Positions 26,174 through 36,292 of a stretch of DNA of 64,000 bases are shown here, piece after piece. The DNA is taken from contig NZ_POWF01000003.1 of NCBI RefSeq assembly GCF_002895005.1, positions 62,001-126,000 on the forward strand. The letters run 5' to 3'. Position numbers and translations under genes: made by a program. Position 1 is the first letter of the stretch. Each line of letters opens with the position of its first letter. Below the pieces are notes generated by a model. That model searched no databases. It saw only the letters and a list, made by a program, of their open reading frames with translations, and had not been told where the DNA came from. This DNA is from Hanstruepera neustonica (GTDB taxonomy: Bacteria > Bacteroidota > Bacteroidia > Flavobacteriales > Flavobacteriaceae).

Positions 26174-29100
26174 ATGAAAAAACTACTTTTTTATACAATT
26201 TTACTGTGTATTTCTACTGTCTTTGGTCAAAGACAGGCAGCTAACTGGTATTTTGGGGAAAATGCTGGTATTCATTTTGATTCTGACGGAAATGTCTCAT
26301 CATTAAATGGTGGCCGATTATTCACAAAGGAAGGCTGTTCTTCAATATCTGACGATGATGGTAATCTATTATTCTACACAGATGGTTCAACAGTTTATAC
26401 AAGAGAGCATAATGTGATGGTCAACGGTACTGGATTACTCGGTAATGACTCCAGTACTCAATCAGGTATTGTAGTACCAAAACCTAATAGCTCTACCATT
26501 TATTACATTTTTACAGTAGGATCTAATGCCACACAGACAGGGCTAAAATATTCAGTGGTCGATATGACTAGGGATAGTGGTCGTGGTGAAGTAGTCACTA
26601 GAAATGCCAATTTGCTTAACCAATGTTCTGAAAAAGTTGCAGCGGTATTGAAAGATTGTGAGACTGGCAATATATGGGTTATTGGATTTTCAAATCTTAC
26701 AGGAAATTCAACAAGTCTTTTTGATACGTTTCACGCATTTGAGGTTTCTGCCGCAGGTGTGAGCAATACAGCTGTCATTTCAGAATTTAGAGGCCTCAAT
26801 ATAACCGATGCTAGAGGCTATTTAAAAATTTCTCCAGATGGCAGTAAAGTGGCATGTGCCAGTGTAGACAATGGATTAGATTTGTATGATTTTGATGTTA
26901 CCACAGGTATATTGAGCAATAGACTTCGTATAACCTTGCCTGGTCCAAACAATCAACCCTATGGAGCAGAGTTTTCTCCAAATAGTCAAGTATTATATGT
27001 TTCAGGATATAACGATGCAGATGCTTTCGACAATAATCCAGCTAGCCATAGTTCTACCTTGGTTCAATATAATCTAAACAGTGCCAATATTAATAATTCA
27101 GCTATTGTAATAGACGACAGGAATCTTTATAGAAGTGCATTGCAGTTAGGCCCTAATGGAAAAATTTATCGCTCGATGGCTGCTACGTATGAAACAGGAC
27201 TTCCTTTTTTAAGTGTCATAAATAATCCAAACGAAGTTGGTACTGATTGTGATTATGTTAACAATGCCATTTCATTGGGCAATAATAAATCGACTCAAGG
27301 GCTACCTCCATTCATTGCATCATTTTTTACAGAAAAAATCGATATTATCAGGAATGGTCAAGAATCAACCTATTTACCATTATGCCTAGGCGACACATAT
27401 ACTCTAACAGCCGATTTAATCTCTGGCGCCACATATACATGGTACAAAGATGGTCGGGTTATTGCTACTGAAACTGGGGCTCAACTTGAAGTAACCGAAG
27501 CAGGTACTTATGAACTCATTATTGATTTAAATACTGGTGACTGCGAACGTTTAGAGGGTGAAGCTATAGTAGACTATTTTGAAATCCCTGTTGCCAATCC
27601 TGTGACTGATTTTATTGTTTGTGATGATGATAATGATGGCGTTTGGAATTTTGATTTAACTACCAAAGACATTGAAGTTATGGGTTCTCAAGATCCTACT
27701 GATTTTAGTGTACATTATTTTGAGTCTCAATTGAATGCCGATAATAATGAAAATGAAGTTATTGGTTTTTTTGCCAATACCATGGCACAAACTACAATTT
27801 ATGCACGTATCCATAATGTGAATAATCCTAACTGTTATGACATTACAGAATTTGAGGTTCAAGTTTTTAGTTCTCCTATTGCTAACACAATACAAACTCA
27901 AGAAATTTGCGACGATAATAGTGATGGAGACAATGCTAATGGTCAAACATCAATTAATTTAGAAGATTTTGATGATTTGGTCTTGGCAAGCCAAAACCCT
28001 TTAGATTTTTCAGTAACTTATCACAATTCTCAAATGGATGCAGAAGATGGTACTGGTGCTTTACCTCTTAACTATTACAATTCCATGCCATTCCAAGAAG
28101 AGATTTTTGTGAGAATTGAAAATAATCTTTACGAAGAATGTTTCGACACGACTTCATTTTTGATAAACGTAAATCCAATTCCAGAATCTTTTAATTCAGA
28201 GTTAATACAATGTGATGAAGATGGAAATGTGGATGGCTTCACTTCTTTTAACCTTGATGAGGCTTTTGATGATTTAACTGGCAGTTCTGATACTGTTTTT
28301 ATTGAATTTTATCCGTCCATATTGGATGCTCAAGCAAGTACCGGAATGTTAGATGCTGTAGGTTACAACAACACGTCCAATCCTGAAACTATTTATGCCA
28401 AAGTAATTCAGAATAGTACAAACTGTTACAGTATCGTTACTTTAACTTTAGAAGTTAGTACTACACAAATTAACGACTATATAGTAGAACCCGTATGCGA
28501 TGAATTGGGATCAGAAGACGGTATCAATACATTTGACTTAGATGCTATAACCTTAAATATCCAAGCAGATAACGGGTTAATATTTCCAATTACCTATTAC
28601 ACATCATATAACGATGCGCTTTTAGAACAAAATGAATTGGCTTCTCCTTTTGAAAATACCATACCTTATAACCAAACAATTTTTTCACGGGTTGAAAATG
28701 ACAATGCCTGCTATGGAATTGGAGAAGTTATATTAACAATCAATCCACTACCACAATTAGAAGAGGACGAAACCATTCTTTATTGTCTGAATGAATTTCC
28801 TATCACTTCGCAAATTGATGCTGGTATTATAGATGCTGACCCTAACGACTTTACATATAGTTGGTCATCGGGACAAGACACTTATGAGATAGAAATCAAT
28901 CAAACTGGTGTTTATACAGTTACAGCTACAAATGAATTTGGTTGTTCTAAAACACGTAATATCACAGTAGAACCCTCAAATGTCGCTACTTTTGAATCCT
29001 TTGATATTGTCGATGCATCACCTAACAATTCTATTACAGTATTTGTTTCTGGTGAAGGAGAATATGATTATGCCTTATTTGATGAAAATGGTCTTTTTGC

Positions 29101-29473
29101 TTACTGGCAAACTGAAAATATCTTTACCAATATTCCTCCAGGCATTTACACCGTTCATGTTCGAGATCTAAAAAATGATTGTGGAATAGTACAAGAAATA
29201 GTATCAGTAATTGGTTTTCCTAAATTTTTTACCCCTAATGGGGATGGCAGCAATGATACTTGGAATGTAAAAGGTGTTTCCGGAATGTTCCAACCCAATT
29301 CAAAAATTTTAATTTTTGACAGATATGGCAAATTATTAAAAGAAATAAGCCCTTCAGGTGAAGGATGGGACGGAACCTTCAATGGTGAGCTTTTACCTGT
29401 GAGTGACTATTGGTTTTCTGTTCAGTTACAAGACGGTAGACTATTTAAAAGCCACTTTACTTTAAAACGTTAA
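26174..29473 (+). CDS. Large secreted T9SS type B protein with propeller-like head and four CDD repeats
   Basis: This 1099-residue protein has a signal peptide (1-18). Residues about 20-390 resemble the beta-propeller heads common in such proteins ('ANWYFGENAGIHF', 'GLKYSVVDM', 'GYLKISPDGSKVA', 'QPYGAEFSPNSQVLYVS'). An Ig-like unit covers about 395-470. Four repeats of about 95 residues follow ('VCDDDNDGVWNFDLT' first), then a conserved pre-C-terminal module ('YSWSSGQDTYEIEINQTGVY') and the type B sorting domain 'FFTPNGDGSNDTWNV' to 'FTLKR'. The T9SS would export it across the outer membrane. Its role is unknown; adhesion is a guess. First of six consecutive related genes. Confidence 0.9.
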   Translation: MKKLLFYTILLCISTVFGQRQAANWYFGENAGIHFDSDGNVSSLNGGRLFTKEGCSSISDDDGNLLFYTDGSTVYTREHNVMVNGTGLLGNDSSTQSGIVVPKPNSSTIYYIFTVGSNATQTGLKYSVVDMTRDSGRGEVVTRNANLLNQCSEKVAAVLKDCETGNIWVIGFSNLTGNSTSLFDTFHAFEVSAAGVSNTAVISEFRGLNITDARGYLKISPDGSKVACASVDNGLDLYDFDVTTGILSNRLRITLPGPNNQPYGAEFSPNSQVLYVSGYNDADAFDNNPASHSSTLVQYNLNSANINNSAIVIDDRNLYRSALQLGPNGKIYRSMAATYETGLPFLSVINNPNEVGTDCDYVNNAISLGNNKSTQGLPPFIASFFTEKIDIIRNGQESTYLPLCLGDTYTLTADLISGATYTWYKDGRVIATETGAQLEVTEAGTYELIIDLNTGDCERLEGEAIVDYFEIPVANPVTDFIVCDDDNDGVWNFDLTTKDIEVMGSQDPTDFSVHYFESQLNADNNENEVIGFFANTMAQTTIYARIHNVNNPNCYDITEFEVQVFSSPIANTIQTQEICDDNSDGDNANGQTSINLEDFDDLVLASQNPLDFSVTYHNSQMDAEDGTGALPLNYYNSMPFQEEIFVRIENNLYEECFDTTSFLINVNPIPESFNSELIQCDEDGNVDGFTSFNLDEAFDDLTGSSDTVFIEFYPSILDAQASTGMLDAVGYNNTSNPETIYAKVIQNSTNCYSIVTLTLEVSTTQINDYIVEPVCDELGSEDGINTFDLDAITLNIQADNGLIFPITYYTSYNDALLEQNELASPFENTIPYNQTIFSRVENDNACYGIGEVILTINPLPQLEEDETILYCLNEFPITSQIDAGIIDADPNDFTYSWSSGQDTYEIEINQTGVYTVTATNEFGCSKTRNITVEPSNVATFESFDIVDASPNNSITVFVSGEGEYDYALFDENGLFAYWQTENIFTNIPPGIYTVHVRDLKNDCGIVQEIVSVIGFPKFFTPNGDGSNDTWNVKGVSGMFQPNSKILIFDRYGKLLKEISPSGEGWDGTFNGELLPVSDYWFSVQLQDGRLFKSHFTLKR

Positions 29474-29477
29474 TACT

Positions 29478-31922
29478 TTGAAATCCAGTAAACTATATAC
29501 TTTACTGCTTTTAGCTATTTGTTTTTATGGCTTAAATTCACAAGCCCAACAACCAACAGATTGTGTAAACGCCATAACGGTTTGTGGTGATTCTGAAATT
29601 AATTTGGATGTCAACGGTATTGGATTCCAAGAATTATCTGGGTTAAACAATTGTAGTAGTCAAGAAAATAACAGTCTTTGGCTAAAAGTGACTCTGGTAA
29701 CAGATGGAACACTTGGGTTTATTCTAACTCCAGAAAGCACTAGCATTGTTGAAGACTATGATTTTTTTGTTTTTGGCCCTAATAGAGATTGTGGTAATTT
29801 AGGTCAAGCAATTAGATGTTCAACTACAAACCCACAAGCCGCTAATCAAGGCAATAATCTAACTGGTATGAACGGAAGTCAAACTGATACGTCCGAAGGA
29901 CCAGGAGCAATTGGAAATAGCTTTGTTCGCTGGCTTGATGTATCTGCAGGAGATACTTACTATATAGTTATTGATAGACCTATTGGTAATAGTCCTTTTA
30001 ATTTAGAATGGATTGGATCAGCTGAATTTGCCAGTCCGCCAACCAATGAATCAAGTTCTGATTTAGAATTAAATCTTTCTGAATGTGATGCTGTATTTCC
30101 TTTTGATGATTTTACAACAACTTTTGATTTAAGTGTTAATACCAATTTAATAGCCGGTACTCAAACTAATGTTAGCGTCACTTATTTTGAAAGCGAAACA
30201 GATGCCAGCATTGGCAGCAATCCAATAATTGGTCTCTACACAAACACATCTAACCCTCAAGAAGTCTATGCAAAAATTACAGATGATTTAACAGGTTGTT
30301 TTGAAATCGTTCCTTTCAGGTTATTTGTAGGAACAGGAGCCAATTATCCAACACCAACAGACTATCGCCTATGCGACAATGATGCCGATGGAGATTCTAG
30401 CAATGGTCAAGTTGTTTTTGATCTATTGATTAAAAATGCCGAAATACTAGATGGGCAAAATGAAAATGATTTGTTAATAACTTATCATGAATCAATGAAT
30501 GATGCTGAATTCGACATAAATCCTTTGCCTAACCTGTATTATAACGATATTCCTTATAATCAAGAGATTTTTGTTAGAATTGAAAATTCTGAAAATGTAA
30601 ATTGTTTTAGTGTTAGGAGCTTCAACCTTATAGTTTTGGATGCTCCAGAAAGTTTTAACGCGGAACAAATTCAATGTAGTGATAATAATTCAGCGCCATT
30701 TAATTTAACCAATTCAAATGACGAACTCACAGGTAATCAAAGTGACCTAATCACAAAATTTTTCCTAAACTTTAACGATGCATTAAATGGCACGAATGCC
30801 ATAGTTAACGAGACAAATTTTATAAATACAAGCAATCCACAAATCGTATATGTCCAGGTCACTAATAGCACCACTGAATGTTCTAGTATAGCCGAACTGA
30901 CACTGCGAATTAGTACCACCAGTGTTAACGACTCTCAAATTCTAGTTTGTGATGATGATGGCAACGAAGACGGTCTTCACAGTTTTGATTTAACAGAATC
31001 TGAACCAGATATCCTAAATGGTGTGCCTGGCACAGCTACAATTGGATATTATGAAAATTTGGACGATGCCATATTAGAAAATAATCCTATTGCAACAAAC
31101 TATATTAACGAGGTACCATATTCTCAAACCGTATATGCCAGAGTTGAAAACGATAATAATTGTTATGGGATTGCAGAAATTGAGCTAATAGTTAATGAGT
31201 TACCAGATATTGAATCTGAAGAGTTACAATATTATTGTCTAAACAGTTTTCCAGAAAGCATCACATTAGATTCTGGAATAATGGATAACGCAAACTATGC
31301 ATTTTTATGGTCAACAGGTGAAATAACAGAATCAATTCAAGTCAATGAAACTGGAAGTTTTACAGTAGAAATATTAAATATAGCTACTGGATGTATGAAA
31401 ACACGAACTATAGTAGTTGAGCCTTCTAACATAGCTACCATAGAATCAATTGAAGTAAATGATGCTTCAGACAACAATATTGTCACTGTTTTAACAAATG
31501 GAGAAGGTGTATATGAATATGCTTTGTTTGATGAATTTGGTAGTTACACGCCTTATCAAACCAATAACGTATTCAGTAATGTTTTAGGAGGTGTATATAC
31601 CGTTCACGTTAGAGACATTAAAAATGGTTGTGGAATAACTACTTTAGATGTATTTGTAATAGGATTTCCTAAAGTTTTTACTCCAAATGGTGACGGGCTT
31701 AATGATACTTGGAATATTAAAGGAGTAACACCATTTTTTCAAGCTAATTCCAAAATTTTAATTTTTGACCGTTACGGTAAGTTTATTAAGGAATTATCCC
31801 CTTTGGGAGATGGTTGGGATGGGACTTTTAATGGACAAGATTTACCCGTAAGCGATTATTGGTTTGAAATAACTTTGCAAGATGGTCGTTCAATTAAAGA
31901 TCATTTCACATTAAAACGATAA
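29478..31922 (+). CDS. Secreted T9SS type B protein with jelly-roll-like head and four CDD repeats
   Basis: The 814 residues begin with a signal peptide (1-23, ending 'LNSQAQ'). The head (about 25-190) has the pattern 'CVNAITVCGDSEI', 'NSLWLKVTLVTDGTLGFIL' and 'DYDFFVFGPNRDC', a jelly-roll-like domain often found in T9SS cargo. Four repeats of about 95 residues follow (first 'ECDAVFPFDDFTTTFDLS', last 'VCDDDGNEDGLHSFDLT'). The last 230 residues nearly copy those of the preceding gene and end in the type B domain 'VFTPNGDGLNDTWNI' to 'FTLKR'. TTG start only 4 bases after the upstream stop, so translation is probably coupled. Confidence 0.9.
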   Translation: MKSSKLYTLLLLAICFYGLNSQAQQPTDCVNAITVCGDSEINLDVNGIGFQELSGLNNCSSQENNSLWLKVTLVTDGTLGFILTPESTSIVEDYDFFVFGPNRDCGNLGQAIRCSTTNPQAANQGNNLTGMNGSQTDTSEGPGAIGNSFVRWLDVSAGDTYYIVIDRPIGNSPFNLEWIGSAEFASPPTNESSSDLELNLSECDAVFPFDDFTTTFDLSVNTNLIAGTQTNVSVTYFESETDASIGSNPIIGLYTNTSNPQEVYAKITDDLTGCFEIVPFRLFVGTGANYPTPTDYRLCDNDADGDSSNGQVVFDLLIKNAEILDGQNENDLLITYHESMNDAEFDINPLPNLYYNDIPYNQEIFVRIENSENVNCFSVRSFNLIVLDAPESFNAEQIQCSDNNSAPFNLTNSNDELTGNQSDLITKFFLNFNDALNGTNAIVNETNFINTSNPQIVYVQVTNSTTECSSIAELTLRISTTSVNDSQILVCDDDGNEDGLHSFDLTESEPDILNGVPGTATIGYYENLDDAILENNPIATNYINEVPYSQTVYARVENDNNCYGIAEIELIVNELPDIESEELQYYCLNSFPESITLDSGIMDNANYAFLWSTGEITESIQVNETGSFTVEILNIATGCMKTRTIVVEPSNIATIESIEVNDASDNNIVTVLTNGEGVYEYALFDEFGSYTPYQTNNVFSNVLGGVYTVHVRDIKNGCGITTLDVFVIGFPKVFTPNGDGLNDTWNIKGVTPFFQANSKILIFDRYGKFIKELSPLGDGWDGTFNGQDLPVSDYWFEITLQDGRSIKDHFTLKR

Positions 31923-31926
31923 AATA

Positions 31927-34329
31927 TTGAAAACAGAATTCAAATATAGTATCCTTTTCATCTTATTAACGGCTTCCACTTGGTGTTTAGCCCAAAACGA
32001 AGCTGCAAATTGGGTTTTTGGCCAACGAGCTGCTTTGGATTTTAACTTTGGGTATCCGATACCCGAACAAGGAAGTCAAATTGATACGCAAGAAGGCTGT
32101 TCGTCCATTTCGGATAGACTAGGTAATTTGTTATTCTATAGTGATGGAAGTACCGTTTGGAATCGAAACCATAGTATCATGCTTAATGGTGAAGGATTAT
32201 TTGGTGATAAATCCAGTACACAATCGGCAATGATAATCCCTAAACCTAATGACGATAATATCTATTATATTTTCACAGTTGATGATCGCGCGAGAGCAAA
32301 TGGGTTAAGATATTCTGAAATAAATATGACATTTGATGGTGGCTTGGGTGGCGTAACATCAAACAAAAATATACTTTTAGAAACACCTACCACAGAAAAA
32401 ATAACTGCTATTGAAAGTGCCGACGGAAGAAGCATTTGGGTCATTAGTCACAAGTGGAATAGCAATGAATTCATTTCGTATTTAGTATCTGACACAGGTG
32501 TTAATACAACTCCCGTTATAAGCGCAGTGGGATCTGTACATCAACGTACAAATAATAACAATAATAATTCCATCGGATATTTGAAAGCTTCTCCTAACCG
32601 TGAAAAAATTGCTAGTGTGATGTCTTATCAAAATAATGAAACACAAGTATTTGATTTTGATGCGGCAACAGGAATTTTATCTAATCCAATCACCTTATCT
32701 AATTATTCCTCGGAAGATATAGGCCCTTATGGTTGTGAATTCTCACCAGACAGTAATTTATTATATGTTACAGAAATTGACAGAGCTAATGTTATCTCTA
32801 AAGTGCATCAGTACGACTTAACACAACCCAATGAAGCTGCTATTTTAAATTCTGCTGTTGTTATTGCTGTTCAAAATGACGAAGAACTTGGTGGTCTTCA
32901 GCAAGCATTGGATGGTAGAATTTATATTGCTGTACAAGGTGGTGAAACACTTGCTGTGATATCAAACCCCAATGAAATTGGAACCGCCGCTAACTACGAT
33001 TTTAATGGGGTCTATTTAGATGGCAATAGTAGTCACTATGGGCTACCTCCATTCATTCAGTCCTATTTTTTTGCTACTAACGTTTTTAGATATACCTGTT
33101 TTGGTGATACCACGGAATTTTCAATCAATACTTCAACAGTTATAGATGGTATCAGTTGGGATTTTGGTGACCCTGCATCGGGAATCAATAATACCTCAAC
33201 TGACATTAATCCAACTCATGTTTTTTCAAGTGTTGGTGAATATTTAGTCACTATTACTATAGATACTGAAGGTGAAACCCAAGTAGTATATCGAACTGTC
33301 ACTATTTCCGAACAACCTGAACCACTCAATCTAGATCCTTTAGTTGGCTGTGAAGACAGTAATGGTTTAGCAACATTCGATTTATTAAGTGCCATTCCTG
33401 AAGATATTACATCAAATCCAAATGTTTCCGTTTCATTTTATGAAACATTGGATGATGCCGAAAATAGAGTTAATGCCATAATAGCTGTTTCTGATTTTGA
33501 AAACTCAAATGGCAGCCAAACAATATACGTCAGATTACAAAATATTTTAAGTGCCGATTGTTACAGCATCAGTGAGTTAGAGTTGATTACTGCTCCAATA
33601 CCAAATATTGAAGCATTCGACACGGCTTTTTTCTGTGAAAACAACCCAGGAGATTACGTAACAATAGATGTTGGTCCATTGGAAGGCAGTCTTTCAGATT
33701 ATAATTTTTTATGGTTAGAAACTTCTGAAACAACATCAGAAATAATGGTTCAAAGTCAAGGTGATTATACAGTTAGAATAACACCAATAGCTACCATTTC
33801 AAACCAAAATCCTGATGGCTGTTACGCTGAACGCATTATTTCAGTTAGTTCATCCAGTGTTGCAACTATTACCGATGTGGCCGTTAATTATGGCAATTCA
33901 ATCACCGTTTTTGCAAACGGAATAGGTAATTATGAATATGCTGTTGATGATGTTTCTGGCCCTTATCAGGATAGCTCACAGTTTTCAGATTTAGAACCAG
34001 GTGTTCATACGGTTTATGTTCGTGATAAAAATAACTGTGGTATTGTTGACAGTCAATTTTCAATCATTGGTTTCCCAAAAGTATTCACACCAAATGGTGA
34101 TGGAGACAATGATATTTGGCAAGTAAAGGGTTTAACAGCTCAATTTCAACCCAATGCCAAAATCTATATTTTCAATCGTTACGGAAAACTCATGAAGGAG
34201 TTATTACCCACAAGTGAAGGTTGGGACGGCACATTTAATGGAAACCTTTTACCTACAGGAGGGTATTGGTTTTCTGTAACACTTCAAGATGGCACTATAT
34301 ATAAAGATCACTTTACTTTAAAGCGTTAA
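31927..34329 (+). CDS. Secreted T9SS type B protein with propeller-like head and PKD domain
   Basis: The 800 residues open with a signal peptide ('LFILLTASTWCLAQ'). A propeller-like head (about 25-375, 'ANWVFGQRAALDFNF', 'GYLKASPNREKIA', 'GPYGCEFSPDSNLLYVT') is similar to that of the protein encoded at 26174. A PKD domain follows ('ISWDFGDPASG', 'PTHVFSSVGEYLVTI', about 405-455), one CDD-type repeat ('GCEDSNGLATFDLL'), the pre-C-terminal module and the type B domain 'VFTPNGDGDNDIWQV' to 'FTLKR'. TTG start 4 bases after the previous stop. Confidence 0.9.
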   Translation: MKTEFKYSILFILLTASTWCLAQNEAANWVFGQRAALDFNFGYPIPEQGSQIDTQEGCSSISDRLGNLLFYSDGSTVWNRNHSIMLNGEGLFGDKSSTQSAMIIPKPNDDNIYYIFTVDDRARANGLRYSEINMTFDGGLGGVTSNKNILLETPTTEKITAIESADGRSIWVISHKWNSNEFISYLVSDTGVNTTPVISAVGSVHQRTNNNNNNSIGYLKASPNREKIASVMSYQNNETQVFDFDAATGILSNPITLSNYSSEDIGPYGCEFSPDSNLLYVTEIDRANVISKVHQYDLTQPNEAAILNSAVVIAVQNDEELGGLQQALDGRIYIAVQGGETLAVISNPNEIGTAANYDFNGVYLDGNSSHYGLPPFIQSYFFATNVFRYTCFGDTTEFSINTSTVIDGISWDFGDPASGINNTSTDINPTHVFSSVGEYLVTITIDTEGETQVVYRTVTISEQPEPLNLDPLVGCEDSNGLATFDLLSAIPEDITSNPNVSVSFYETLDDAENRVNAIIAVSDFENSNGSQTIYVRLQNILSADCYSISELELITAPIPNIEAFDTAFFCENNPGDYVTIDVGPLEGSLSDYNFLWLETSETTSEIMVQSQGDYTVRITPIATISNQNPDGCYAERIISVSSSSVATITDVAVNYGNSITVFANGIGNYEYAVDDVSGPYQDSSQFSDLEPGVHTVYVRDKNNCGIVDSQFSIIGFPKVFTPNGDGDNDIWQVKGLTAQFQPNAKIYIFNRYGKLMKELLPTSEGWDGTFNGNLLPTGGYWFSVTLQDGTIYKDHFTLKR

Positions 34330-34370
34330 TTGCTAAATTGTTGTAAATTTAAACTGTTGCAACGTTTGAT

Positions 34371-36209
34371 ATGTATCGGTTTATATTATTTCCATTATTA
34401 ATTTTCATTTTTTCTGATAAAATATTTTGTCAGGAAATAGAACTTTTTCAACATTTTAATGGTCGTTTTGACTATACGGCAATTGGAAATACTTTAAATC
34501 AGTTTGAAAATAATATTGACCAATCGTTTTGTGAGTTGCTTCCTGAATCTGAAGCCGAACTAACCTTAAATTCGGATGACACTATAGTCGCAGCATTCCT
34601 ATATTGGGCAGGATCAGGAAGTGGCGACACGCAAGTAAAACTAAATGAAGAATTTATTGCAGCTGACGACACCTATACCGTAGACTACGACGACCCAAAT
34701 TATGGTTTACTTACGTATTTTGCCTGCTATACTGACATTACACAATACATACAGACAACCGGAAACGGTATCTACACATTTTCTGATTTAGACATTTCTG
34801 AACCTTTGGCAACATTTCCTGGTTATTGCGGAAATAGAACTAATTTTGGAGGTTGGGCCATTTACATTATTTATGAAAATGATAACCTGCCACTTAATCA
34901 AATCAATCTATTTCAAGGATTGGAAATTATTAATAGAAACGTCCAGGAAAAAATAATCACTTTAGAAAACATCAATGTTCTCGATAACGATGGTGCTAAA
35001 ATTGGGTTTTTAGCATGGGAAGGTGATTCGTTGCTAAATTTTGGCGAATCGCTTTCAATTAATAATAATATTATCTCCAATCCACCATTAAATCCTGCCA
35101 ACAATGCCTTCAATGGCACTAATTCCTTTACAAACAGTACTGAATTCTATAATTGCGATTTGGACTTTTATAATATTGAGAATAATATCAACATTGGAGA
35201 TACGTCAGTTGAAATAAAACTGACTACAGGTCAGACCATTGGTGGGACTATTTTTGCCGACCTTATCATATTAAATAATGTTATAACCGTATTAAACAGT
35301 CAACTACCTGATGCGACTGTTCAAATTGATAACATAGAAAAATTTTGTGCGTCTAGAGACCTAGAAATTGATTACACGGTCTACAATAACAATGCAACTG
35401 ATATTTTACCAGCCAATACGCCAATTGCGTTTTATGCAGATTCTCAACTCATTGCTCAAAGCCAAACGATGAATGATATCCCTATAGGTGGAAGTGAAAG
35501 TAGTAGCATATTGATAACTATTCCTGATAGTTTGCCATTGAATTTTATTTTAAACGTAATGGTAGATGACGACGGTAGTAGTAATGGAATTGTATTAGAA
35601 CTTAATGAAACCAACAATAACACCAACACTGCCATTGAACTCATCCCATTTCCTGAAATACAGCCGCTTGATCCACTTATAGGCTGTGATATTGGTTTCA
35701 ATACAGCAATTTTTGATCTAACTATTAAAGAAGAGAATCTATCAGTAGAATCGCCAAATGATATTAATTATTTCACCTCATTGGAGGACTTACAAGCTAA
35801 TTCTAATGCCATTTTAATACCTGACAATTATCAAAATAATACATTACCCGAATTTATTTATATAAGAGTTGAGACAGATTTATGTTATGAAATCTATGTA
35901 TTTGAACTTTTAGTTGATAATTGCCCACCTTATGTGCCGCAGGTTTTTACACCTAATAATGATGGTTATAACGACTGGTTTAATATACAAGGGTTGTATG
36001 ACATTTTTGAAAGACACCGATTGCTCATCTACAACCGTTGGGGAACACTCATATTTGAAGGAAACAATGATACTAAATGGGATGGCAGAGCCAATAGAGG
36101 TTTAACTAATCAAGGAATTTTATTACCAGTTGGCACATATTATTATGTGCTCTATCTAAATGACGGCAATTACAAACCTTTAACTGGTTTTGTGTATATG
36201 ACATATTAA
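34371..36209 (+). CDS. Secreted T9SS type B protein, shortest of the cluster
   Basis: The 612 residues start with a signal peptide ('LFPLLIFIFSDKIFCQ'). The head (about 22-320) shows 'AAFLYWAGSGSGDTQVKLN' and 'GYCGNRTNFGGWAIYIIYEN', a domain I know from other gliding-associated proteins but cannot name. A CARDB-like beta domain follows ('DLEIDYTVYNNNATDILPAN', about 330-430), then one CDD-type repeat ('GCDIGFNTAIFDLTIK') joined directly to the type B domain 'VFTPNNDGYNDWFNI'. Unlike the other five it lacks the pre-C-terminal module and ends 'FVYMTY'. The gap to the previous gene is 41 bases. Confidence 0.88.
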   Translation: MYRFILFPLLIFIFSDKIFCQEIELFQHFNGRFDYTAIGNTLNQFENNIDQSFCELLPESEAELTLNSDDTIVAAFLYWAGSGSGDTQVKLNEEFIAADDTYTVDYDDPNYGLLTYFACYTDITQYIQTTGNGIYTFSDLDISEPLATFPGYCGNRTNFGGWAIYIIYENDNLPLNQINLFQGLEIINRNVQEKIITLENINVLDNDGAKIGFLAWEGDSLLNFGESLSINNNIISNPPLNPANNAFNGTNSFTNSTEFYNCDLDFYNIENNINIGDTSVEIKLTTGQTIGGTIFADLIILNNVITVLNSQLPDATVQIDNIEKFCASRDLEIDYTVYNNNATDILPANTPIAFYADSQLIAQSQTMNDIPIGGSESSSILITIPDSLPLNFILNVMVDDDGSSNGIVLELNETNNNTNTAIELIPFPEIQPLDPLIGCDIGFNTAIFDLTIKEENLSVESPNDINYFTSLEDLQANSNAILIPDNYQNNTLPEFIYIRVETDLCYEIYVFELLVDNCPPYVPQVFTPNNDGYNDWFNIQGLYDIFERHRLLIYNRWGTLIFEGNNDTKWDGRANRGLTNQGILLPVGTYYYVLYLNDGNYKPLTGFVYMTY

Positions 36210-36214
36210 AAATA

Positions 36215-36250
36215 TTGCATTTCATCGATATTATTTGCATTTTATCGTTT
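36215..36250 (+). promoter_or_regulatory. Direct repeat upstream of the 1621-residue T9SS gene
   Basis: TTGCATTTCATCGATA (36215-36230) and TTGCATTTTATCGTTT (36235-36250) are direct repeats 20 bp apart. The first differs from the exact repeat at 15915 in one of 16 bases. A -7-like TAGGTTTA lies at 36258-36265, so the repeats sit just upstream of the probable promoter. Confidence 0.6.
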
Positions 36251-36292
36251 TTTTGTTTAGGTTTACCACCGTAAAAGCCAACAGATCGAAAC

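Noticed and set aside
27656-30919. Antisense ORFs of 60-96 codons inside the T9SS genes
   Set aside because: They have no initiation context, domains or conserved composition and fit the shadow expected from A+T-rich codon usage.
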